Of a DNA stretch of 64,000 nucleotides, positions 58,373-64,000 are shown one piece after another; position 1 is the stretch's first letter; each line of letters opens with the position of its first letter. Both the position numbers and the translations under genes were made by a program. The stretch covers positions 114,827-178,826 of the forward strand of contig NZ_WMEZ01000008.1 of assembly GCF_009856415.1 (NCBI RefSeq). The letters are read 5' to 3'. The notes under the pieces are model-generated. The model saw nothing but the letters and a program-made list of their open reading frames with translations. It was not told the origin of the DNA and made no database searches. This DNA comes from Halobacillus litoralis (GTDB taxonomy: Bacteria; Bacillota; Bacilli; Bacillales; Halobacillaceae).

Positions 58373-59137
58373 ATGATTGGGATTTACCGTAACACATATA
58401 AAAATGTACCCGTTCTAACTGTTGTCGATTCGACGAAACAAGACCAGCCTTTACCCGTGTTCATCTACTTCCATGGGTTTACCTCCGCAAAAGAACATAA
58501 CTTACCCCAAGCTTATCTTCTTGCTCAAAAGGGGTACCGGGTCATCCTTCCTGATAGCGCTCATCATGGAGAACGTGATGAAGAGCTGCCGAAACAGGAA
58601 CTGAACTTCAAATTTTGGGATATCGTGTATCAAAATCTGAAAGAACTTCAAGATATAAAAGATGAACTCGATCGTCAGGATCTAATTAAAAATCGACGCA
58701 TCGGTGTCGGCGGAACGTCCATGGGCGGTATCACGACGAGTGCTGCATTGACGATGTATCCCTGGATTCAAGCGTCTGCTGTTATGATGGGGTCACCTAA
58801 GCCTGTTGAATTTGCTGAAAAACTCATACAGGATGTAGAGAACTCCGGGATTTCCCTCCCTCTAAAAGAAGCAGATCTTGATGAACTATACAGATCACTT
58901 GAAGGTATTGATCTTTCCAGGCAAATGGATAAACTTTATGGACGACCGCTGTTTTTCTGGCATGGCGATGCAGATCCAGTTGTTCCGTTTGAGCATTCCT
59001 ATGATTTTTATAATGAAGCCATCGATCAATATAAGAACCCGGAGAATATTCGTTTTCTTAGAGAGGTCGGACGTGATCACAAAGTCAGTCGTTTTGCTGT
59101 CCTGGAAATGGTCAATTGGTTGGAGTTAGTATTGTAA
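58373..59137 (+). CDS. yitV: Alpha/beta-hydrolase (esterase) YitV
   Basis: A 254-residue alpha/beta-hydrolase of the prolyl-oligopeptidase-like esterase group. Oxyanion-side motif YFHGFTSAKEH, nucleophile elbow GGTSMGG (Ser about 118), acid in HGDADPVVPFEHS and the terminal His in GRDHKVS. AGAAAGGAA precedes the ATG. Position before yitW matches B. subtilis YitV. Natural substrate unknown. Confidence 0.9.
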   Translation: MIGIYRNTYKNVPVLTVVDSTKQDQPLPVFIYFHGFTSAKEHNLPQAYLLAQKGYRVILPDSAHHGERDEELPKQELNFKFWDIVYQNLKELQDIKDELDRQDLIKNRRIGVGGTSMGGITTSAALTMYPWIQASAVMMGSPKPVEFAEKLIQDVENSGISLPLKEADLDELYRSLEGIDLSRQMDKLYGRPLFFWHGDADPVVPFEHSYDFYNEAIDQYKNPENIRFLREVGRDHKVSRFAVLEMVNWLELVL

Positions 59138-59211
59138 CCGATGGGAATATTTTATTCTCTTTGGAATTTTGTTTATAATAGAGTTTGAAGAATTGTGAAG
59201 GGGGAACTAAT

Positions 59212-59526
59212 GTGAGTACAACTGCACTTGAAGAAAATGCAATGGGTGCCCTTGAGAATGTCATTGACCCTGAGCTCGGCATTGATATCGTCAACTTAGG
59301 TTTAGTGTATGGCGTCGATATAGATGACAATGGCGATACCACGGTAACGATGACACTAACGGCGATGGGCTGCCCGCTTGCGGGTCATATCGAACAGGAC
59401 GTCAAACGATCTCTTGCGGATTTGCCTGAATTGAATGAAATAAAGGTCAACATCGTTTGGAATCCACCATGGACCAAAGATCGTATGAGCCGTTATGCGA
59501 AGATAGCTCTTGGAATTCCCGATTGA
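59212..59526 (+). CDS. yitW: MIP18-family (DUF59) iron-sulfur assembly protein
   Basis: A 104-residue DUF59 protein with DPELGIDIVNLGLVYG, TLTAMGCPLAGHI (conserved Cys) and NPPWTKDRMS. Homologues (SufT, CIA2/MIP18) help mature Fe-S proteins. The start is GTG at 59212, with AAGGGGGAA eight bases upstream; the ORF upstream of this carries the ribosome binding site. Single gene followed by a terminator. Confidence 0.93.
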   Translation: MSTTALEENAMGALENVIDPELGIDIVNLGLVYGVDIDDNGDTTVTMTLTAMGCPLAGHIEQDVKRSLADLPELNEIKVNIVWNPPWTKDRMSRYAKIALGIPD

Positions 59527-59541
59527 TTTATGGAAGCTATG

Positions 59542-59574
59542 CCCCTGCCGTGTGAACGACGGTAGGGGTTTTTA
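59542..59574 (+). terminator. Terminator after yitW
   Basis: A 10-bp stem CCCCTGCCGT/ACGGTAGGGG (one G-U pair) with TTTTT. Confidence 0.85.
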
Positions 59575-59700
59575 CATAACAAAGGAAGATAGATCCGGCG
59601 AAGAGCGTTGCCTTTTCTGTTCCGTTCGCGGTCCAGTGCACATCATCCAAGCCCCATTGTTATTGAACGTGTGCGAGTGATTACCAAGGAGGGAAGACGA

Positions 59701-60219
59701 ATGGCCAATACGCCGGTTTTTCAGATTGTCGGGTACAAGAATAGTGGAAAGACATCATTGCTTTCGGATTTGATTGCCTATGGAACGGACCGTGGAGAGA
59801 AAGTAGCCGCCATAAAGCACCATGGTCACGAGGAACCGCTGAAGGTCATGCACTTGGATACAGACAGCTATCGGCTACATGAATCGGGCGCTTTTTTAAC
59901 AGGAGTGGACAGCCCTCGCAGATTTCAGCTTGAGTTATCACACGAAGATGACTTTCCGCTCACACAACTTGTGAACATTTATCAACATTTTTCTCCTGAT
60001 CTGATTGCTGTGGAAGGATACAAGCATGAACACTTTCCCAAGGCTGTCATTATAAAAAGAGAAGATGATTTGCCTATGCTTGACCAGTTGACGAATATTC
60101 AATTAGTCATTTGCTGGGATGAGCGCATGGTTGATCGATTATCCTTGCCTGCCATACCACTTAGAGAGTGGAGAAAGCGCTTACCAGAAGTCTACCGTTT
60201 AGCGAAGGAGGGGGCATGA
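59701..60219 (+). CDS. mobB: Molybdopterin-guanine dinucleotide biosynthesis protein B
   Basis: A 172-residue P-loop GTP-binding protein with Walker A GYKNSGKTSL near residues 11-20 and the VEGYKHEHFPK motif of MobB. It assists MobA in attaching GMP to molybdopterin. ATG 59701 follows AAGGAGGGAAG; the reading from 59608 has no ribosome binding site. Overlaps moaE by 4 bases. Order mobB-moaE-moaD is as in B. subtilis. Confidence 0.93.
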   Translation: MANTPVFQIVGYKNSGKTSLLSDLIAYGTDRGEKVAAIKHHGHEEPLKVMHLDTDSYRLHESGAFLTGVDSPRRFQLELSHEDDFPLTQLVNIYQHFSPDLIAVEGYKHEHFPKAVIIKREDDLPMLDQLTNIQLVICWDERMVDRLSLPAIPLREWRKRLPEVYRLAKEGA

Positions 60220-60677
60220 TGGAACAACGTTGTTGGATTACAACAGAACCTCTAGAGATTGAAGAAGTAACAAAAAGGGTAATCAGAAGAGAAGCGGGTG
60301 CCGTGAATACGTTTATTGGAACAGTAAGAGAATTCACGAAAGGCAAACGGACACTTTTCCTACAATATGAAACGTATAAAGAGATGGCGGAAAAAAAACT
60401 AGAGCAAATCGCCATGGAAATCGATCAGCAATGGCCGAGCGCCGAAGTAGCCATTAGCCACCGGATCGGACGTCTGGAGGTTACAGATATTGCTGTAATC
60501 ATCGCCGTATCCACTCCCCATCGTAACGACTCTTATGAAGCCAGCCGTTATGCAATAGAAAGAATTAAGGAGATCGTCCCCATTTGGAAAAAAGAACATT
60601 GGGAAGACGGTGAAGAGTGGATTGGAGACCAGAAAGAGATCCGCCCGGGAGTTCCGTTGAAGGAGGAAATCAAATGA
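60216..60677 (+). CDS. moaE: Molybdopterin synthase catalytic subunit
   Basis: A 153-residue MoaE with NTFIGTVREFTKGK, LQYETYKEMAEKKL, ISHRIGRLEVTDIAVIIAVS and the catalytic KKEHWEDGEEWIG near the end. It transfers sulfur from the MoaD thiocarboxylate to cyclic pyranopterin. ATG 60216 lies in the mobB stop (ATGATGG); the second ATG is also possible. Overlaps moaD by 4 bases. Confidence 0.95.
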   Translation: MMEQRCWITTEPLEIEEVTKRVIRREAGAVNTFIGTVREFTKGKRTLFLQYETYKEMAEKKLEQIAMEIDQQWPSAEVAISHRIGRLEVTDIAVIIAVSTPHRNDSYEASRYAIERIKEIVPIWKKEHWEDGEEWIGDQKEIRPGVPLKEEIK

Positions 60678-60907
60678 ATACACTCTTATTTTTTGCGGGA
60701 TTGAAGGAAGCGATTGGAACCGATGAAGTGAGACTTGCAGCAGCAGGAATGACGTTGGGAGAAGTGAAAGAAAAAGTGCGCTCTGAATATTCTCTCGACC
60801 AAGTGAACAATTGTATGATGGCCGTCAATGAAGAATTTGCTCCAGAAGATACAACCATCACAGAAGGAGATACGATTGCTTTCATTCCCCCGGTCAGTGG
60901 TGGGTAA
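60674..60907 (+). CDS. moaD: Molybdopterin synthase sulfur-carrier subunit
   Basis: A 77-residue ubiquitin-fold carrier ending in the essential Gly-Gly (PPVSGG). ATG 60674 follows GAAGGAGG and overlaps the moaE stop. Thiocarboxylated by MoeB, it forms the synthase heterotetramer with MoaE. Other moa/moe genes are outside this window, so the pathway here is incomplete. Confidence 0.95.
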   Translation: MNTLLFFAGLKEAIGTDEVRLAAAGMTLGEVKEKVRSEYSLDQVNNCMMAVNEEFAPEDTTITEGDTIAFIPPVSGG

Positions 60908-60931
60908 CTCTACCTAGCCATTTCTATTTAA

Positions 60932-60970
60932 AAAAGCCAGCACCACCCTTGAGGGGTGGTGCTGGCTTTT
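60932..60970. terminator. Bidirectional terminator between moaD and uppP
   Basis: A 17-bp stem (60932-60948 with 60953-60970) and TTGA loop, with A and T flanks suited to both strands. Confidence 0.93.
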
Positions 60971-60975
60971 GTTAA

Positions 60976-61794
60976 TTATAAGAAGAGCACGACTAGTCCA
61001 CCGACGATAAAACAGTAAAACGCGAAGTATTTCAAGTTCCCACGGGCCATGATGCCCATGAACCACTTTAATGAGAAATATGAAGCGACAACAGATCCCG
61101 CAAAGGCCATGACATATGCGAACCAGGCATTCTCAGCACTCGCATGATGAATCACATCTTCAATGGATAGAAGCATTGTCCCGAGACTGACAGGGATAAA
61201 TAATAGGAACGAGAAACGCAAAGCCGTTTCTTGTTTCATTCCTAAAAACATAGCGGCAACAATTGTGGCTCCTGAGCGGCTGATTCCCGGTATGAGAGCG
61301 ACTGCTTGTCCAATACCGACAATTAAGGCATCCTTCCACGTTAATTGTCCGTCACCTTTACGACCTCTCAGGTTACGAATAAGCCAAAGGGCAATTCCTG
61401 TAATGATCAACGTAATTCCTACCGTTTGAACAGTAGATAGTACCTCAATAGCATCTCCTAGAAGAACGCCGAGTACCCCAGCGGGAATCGTTCCTATGAT
61501 CAGATAGATAATAAAATCAAAATCGTCTTTCTGCTGATGGTCGCGTTGGCTGCGGTTGAATAAGTATCCAAATCCATTTTTAATCAAACGAATGAGATCT
61601 TCCCGGTAGATGATTAAAACCGCTACGAGAGACCCAAAGTTCACGAGCACCTCAAATGTAAGTCCTTCTAGTTCGATCCCTAGTAATTCCTGTGCTATGA
61701 CCAAGTGACCACTGGACGAAATTGGAATTGGTTCAGTAAATCCTTGAAAGATCCCCAAAAATAAATATTTAATAATCAACCATATCTGTTCCAT
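60976..61794 (-). CDS. uppP: Undecaprenyl-diphosphate phosphatase
   Basis: A 272-residue integral membrane enzyme of the BacA family that recycles the lipid carrier of cell-wall synthesis. Active-site motif 1 is [15 protein letters not shown] near residues 19-33, motif 2 [10 protein letters not shown] near 168. About eight hydrophobic segments. AGGAGGAACAAGCG precedes the ATG. Confers bacitracin tolerance in many bacteria. Confidence 0.95.
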   Translation of the reverse strand: MEQIWLIIKYLFLGIFQGFTEPIPISSSGHLVIAQELLGIELEGLTFEVLVNFGSLVAVLIIYREDLIRLIKNGFGYLFNRSQRDHQQKDDFDFIIYLIIGTIPAGVLGVLLGDAIEVLSTVQTVGITLIITGIALWLIRNLRGRKGDGQLTWKDALIVGIGQAVALIPGISRSGATIVAAMFLGMKQETALRFSFLLFIPVSLGTMLLSIEDVIHHASAENAWFAYVMAFAGSVVASYFSLKWFMGIMARGNLKYFAFYCFIVGGLVVLFL

Positions 61795-61945
61795 ATCGCT
61801 TGTTCCTCCTGCCCGACTGTATTCCTTATTTATATCTATATTTTACGTTTGTGTTGATAGAACATTTGTGATTATGTTCACGCACCCTCCGATTATAAAG
61901 GAAGCTTGTTCCTATGGCTAGAGGAGGATTTCATCATTTTCCAAA

Positions 61946-61980
61946 TGAAAAGCGTTGCCTCCCGAAGGATAGCAACGCTT
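61946..61980 (-). terminator. Terminator after the DUF2929 gene
   Basis: Stem AAGCGTTGC/GCAACGCTT with a 13-base loop and TTTTC on the minus strand. Confidence 0.8.
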
Positions 61981-61989
61981 GAGTGTGGC

Positions 61990-62166
61990 TTATGCTTCTT
62001 CTTTGATAATTCCTTCCCCAAGAACAACTGCAGCCAATGTGAAAAGAATTGTCATAATGATGACTTGAGAGAAAGCGAAACTGCTCCCAGCCATGTTGCT
62101 GACTACATAAGCGGACATGAAGCTCAATAGGAAAGCCCAAATGATTGTCCAAATCATCCGCATCAT
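61990..62166 (-). CDS. yjzD: DUF2929 family small membrane protein (YjzD-like)
   Basis: A 58-residue protein with two transmembrane helices (about 5-24 and 33-51). The start MMRMIWTIIWAFLLSFMSAY and the short polar loop resemble DUF2929/YjzD proteins. In B. subtilis yjzD lies just before yjaV-med, and med follows here too. ATG 62166 (or 62163) follows GAGGTGAATA. The larger ORF in another frame of the same strand is spurious. Confidence 0.8.
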   Translation of the reverse strand: MMRMIWTIIWAFLLSFMSAYVVSNMAGSSFAFSQVIIMTILFTLAAVVLGEGIIKEEA

Positions 62167-62298
62167 TATTCACCTCATTTTTTACACAATCTATTCTTAT
62201 CTTATCAGAGAGTATAGGAAAAGGAAATATGAAATCGCTTCATGAATGGCGTTTTCATTGAATAAAATGTAGGAAGACAAGGAAGAGGAGGATAGCCT

Positions 62299-62820
62299 AT
62301 GATGGTGACCGTTAACCCTTGCTTTCATTGGATTGGATATCATTTGACATCAAGTCTTCTTCAAGAAGGGATCGAAGTGATCGGTATTGACCCCATAGTG
62401 GATGCCAAGAGTGATCTCTTATATATGTATGTCGGCAGAAACAGTAATTTTCAACATTTCTTTCAACGAAGTGATAAAGAAAATCACGTTCAACAATCAA
62501 AGGACGAGTGGGAAGTGGACTTGGTCGATGGCGGCTTGCTAGTCAGGCAAGAAGATGAAGAAAGAGATTGGATCGAACTGCCTCTCCTTTATGGTGAATG
62601 GATGGATATCCAAAAGACAGGGGTACAAGAAAAAGAGGAGCTTGTGCAATGGATCATGGAGCACCAGGCGATCTATATTGGAAATTTCCTGGAAACATTC
62701 ATGGGAAACTTCCTCGATCACCAACCCCTTATTATCCAACAGCGAGTTGAAGATAAGGATACCATCACAGAAAGAGTGGATGCTTTGTGGAACTGTGAAC
62801 AGCTGCTTCGCAAAATCTAG
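62299..62820 (+). CDS. yjaV: Rossmann-like protein upstream of med (YjaV-like)
   Basis: A 173-residue protein. Residues 1-32 look like the first beta-alpha-beta of an NAD-dependent epimerase (VTVNPCFHWIGYHLTSSLL, then VIGIDPI), but the GxxGxxG dinucleotide-binding glycines are replaced. The rest is acidic and lacks epimerase catalytic motifs. It occupies the place of B. subtilis yjaV before med, which is the basis for the tentative symbol. GAGGAGGAT precedes the ATG. Function unknown; a role in competence control is only suggested by location. Confidence 0.7.
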   Translation: MMVTVNPCFHWIGYHLTSSLLQEGIEVIGIDPIVDAKSDLLYMYVGRNSNFQHFFQRSDKENHVQQSKDEWEVDLVDGGLLVRQEDEERDWIELPLLYGEWMDIQKTGVQEKEELVQWIMEHQAIYIGNFLETFMGNFLDHQPLIIQQRVEDKDTITERVDALWNCEQLLRKI

Positions 62821-62907
62821 AGCTTCCCATGTTGGTCATTTACTTTTGTTATGAAAAAAATGTAGAATAGGGAGAGGATATAAGTAGGTACTTAGGAGTG
62901 CTTGAAT

Positions 62908-63864
62908 GTGAAATTACAGTCCATCATGATCCTCTCTCTATTATTTTCCCTTGTCGCATGTCAAGGTCTCCCGGATTATAAGGAAGACATTAAGGTCGGG
63001 ATGCTTGTCGAAACGACCATCCATGATCAAGCATGGGGGCAGCAAGGGTACAAAGGATTGCAAGCGATCCAGGAGGAATATGGAGTAGACATTTATTTTA
63101 AAGAAGGCATACGCACATATACACATACAGCCGAAGCGGTTGATGAGTTTGCAGCCAAAGGCGTTGATGTTATCTTCGGACATAGCAGCTTATATGGAAA
63201 TCACTTCAGGGAGTTGCATAAGGTTTATCCTGATATGGATTTTGTCTATTTTAATGGTCAATTCTCAGCTGAAAATGTAACAAGCCTCAATTTCGATGCT
63301 CAAGCCATGGGGTTTTTCGCGGGAATGGTGGCCGGAGAAATGACCCAAACGGATCGTGTTGGAATCATTGGAGTATTTGAATGGCAACCAGAAGTGGAAG
63401 GGTTTTATGAAGGTGTCATTTATCAAAATCCTGACGCCGAAGTTGACATTTCCCTTACAAACAGCTGGGAAAATACAGAGATGGCCCTCATGTATTATGA
63501 GTCGATGAAAGAAGAGGGAGTGGATGTGTTTTATCCAGCGGGAGATGTTTTTAATGTTGCGGTTATTGAACAGGCGCAAAAAGACGGGAATTATGCAATC
63601 GGTTATGTACAGGACCAATCCTCCGTGGCTGAAAATACGGTGCTTACGAGTACTGTCCAAAAGGTAGATGAAGTATATAAACTAGCCATGGAGCGTTATA
63701 TGAATGATGACCTAACTGGTGAAATGCTTACGTTTGATTTTCAGGAAGGTGCCATAGAGATGGGGGAATACAGTCCAAGTATTCCAGAAAACTTCCGCGG
63801 TGAAATGGAAGAAGTTGTAGAAGATTATAAAGAAACAGGCGAGCTCCCTGGAAAAGACCTCTGA
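62908..63864 (+). CDS. med: Competence-related lipoprotein Med (BMP family)
   Basis: A 318-residue basic-membrane-protein (PnrA-like) family protein. An N-terminal signal peptide ends in LFSLVAC, suggesting lipid attachment. The body reads VGMLVETTIHDQAWGQQGYKG, VIFGHSSLYGNHF, MGFFAGMVAGEM, WQPEVEGFYEG, YPAGDVFNVAVIEQ and VLTSTVQKVD, all shared with B. subtilis Med, a positive regulator of comK. GTG 62908 has AGGAG nine bases upstream; TTG 62902 is too close. comZ, which follows med in B. subtilis, is not seen before the insertion element. Confidence 0.9.
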   Translation: MKLQSIMILSLLFSLVACQGLPDYKEDIKVGMLVETTIHDQAWGQQGYKGLQAIQEEYGVDIYFKEGIRTYTHTAEAVDEFAAKGVDVIFGHSSLYGNHFRELHKVYPDMDFVYFNGQFSAENVTSLNFDAQAMGFFAGMVAGEMTQTDRVGIIGVFEWQPEVEGFYEGVIYQNPDAEVDISLTNSWENTEMALMYYESMKEEGVDVFYPAGDVFNVAVIEQAQKDGNYAIGYVQDQSSVAENTVLTSTVQKVDEVYKLAMERYMNDDLTGEMLTFDFQEGAIEMGEYSPSIPENFRGEMEEVVEDYKETGELPGKDL

Positions 63865-63879
63865 AGCACATGATTGGAG

Positions 63880-64000
63880 TGACACAGTTAAATAAGACTC
63901 AATAAAACACCTAGGCTGCCATTACTCTGAATTCAATTGGAGTTTGGCAGTTTAGTTTTTTAAATGGTCGACAATAATTATAATAATACATGTACGTTTC
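63880..64000. mobile_element. End of an IS3-family insertion sequence, continuing past the window
   Basis: The probable tip begins TGACACAGTTAAATAAGACT at 63880, with the TG typical of IS3-group ends, 31 bases before the transposase stop codon. The other end and target duplication lie outside. Confidence 0.75.
63911..64000 (-). CDS. IS3-family transposase OrfB, C-terminal 29 residues
   Basis: Minus-strand reading gives a TYMYYYNYCRPFKKL then TPIEFRVMAA ending in TAG. The pattern YxxYYNxxR...LxxxxPxEFR is the hallmark C-terminus of IS3-group OrfB integrase-type transposases (DDE). Only the last 29 codons are inside the window; intactness of the rest is unknown. Confidence 0.85.
   Translation of the reverse strand, partial: ETYMYYYNYCRPFKKLNCQTPIEFRVMAA

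Noticed and set aside
61934..62173. 79-codon minus-strand ORF starting at 62173
   Set aside because: It is out of frame with the DUF2929 gene, which has the proper ribosome binding site and two clear membrane helices.

Overview
The window is chromosomal DNA from a low-to-mid GC Gram-positive endospore former of the family Bacillaceae, most likely a moderate halophile of the Halobacillus/Pontibacillus type. Evidence is the spore germination cluster gerPA-PF, comK and med, AddAB, a coproporphyrin-type haem operon, acidic proteins, and synteny from memory with the B. subtilis hmoB-pbpF-hemEHY / yhfH-yhfI-lplJ-lcfB / comK-yhjD-yhjE-sipV / addBA-yisB-gerP / yisL-asnO / yitS-yitT-ipi-yizC-yitU-yitV-yitW / yjzD-yjaV-med segment. 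No tRNA, rRNA or CRISPR array was seen.

Layout. 1-5.4 kb: truncated M20 amidohydrolase, a ferritin-like protein, a liaFSR-type envelope stress system, a BdbC/thioredoxin pair and the haem monooxygenase hmoB. 5.5-11.2 kb: pbpF and hemEHY. 11.4-17.6 kb: a nucleoside hydrolase divergent from a LacI regulator with an operator on its promoter, then yhfH, yhfI, lplJ and lcfB, the last with a perfect FadR box. 17.9-23.6 kb: an orphan coiled-coil protein, a candidate structured RNA, an SDR, comK and small conserved genes, and a signal peptidase. 24.1-31.6 kb: addBA-yisB. 31.7-33.7 kb: gerPA-PF. 33.8-41.2 kb: DUF418/DUF2157/GDYXXLXY membrane genes, rocD, yisL, a candidate Fur-controlled small RNA, and asnO. 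41.6-47.0 kb: a complete N-acetylglucosamine operon (PTS transporter, nagA, nagB, nagR, SIS protein) under NagR- and CcpA-type sites. 47.3-60.9 kb: a catalytically degenerate membrane-anchored GH13 protein, DUF4349 lipoprotein, DegV, YitT, a BsuPI-Gmad2 lipoprotein, several small genes, yitUVW, and mobB-moaE-moaD. 61-64 kb: uppP, a DUF2929 peptide, a Rossmann-like protein, med, and the end of an IS3-family element that continues off the window.

Two intergenic repeat families stand out. Family A is MITE-like, 120-390 bp, with ends related to GGCAGGATTGTTGAAGACT / AGTTTCGAGA in inverted order. It occurs 12 times at 10 intergenic sites, nearly always just 3' of an operon terminator. Family B occurs twice and folds into a long hairpin whose stems covary between the copies; one B copy is inserted inside an A copy. 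Many apparent ORFs in these gaps are only translations of the repeats.

The best candidates for something undescribed are: (i) a leftward transcript of about 120 nt at 38.43-38.55 kb, with a consensus sigma-A promoter overlapped by two near-perfect Fur boxes, a hairpin presenting a C7 loop, a single-stranded CCCCCUUUUUU tract and a terminator shared with yisL, resembling an FsrA-type iron-sparing sRNA; (ii) a multi-hairpin transcript of about 200 nt at 18.94-19.14 kb; (iii) the pseudo-amylase; and (iv) the covarying family B element.
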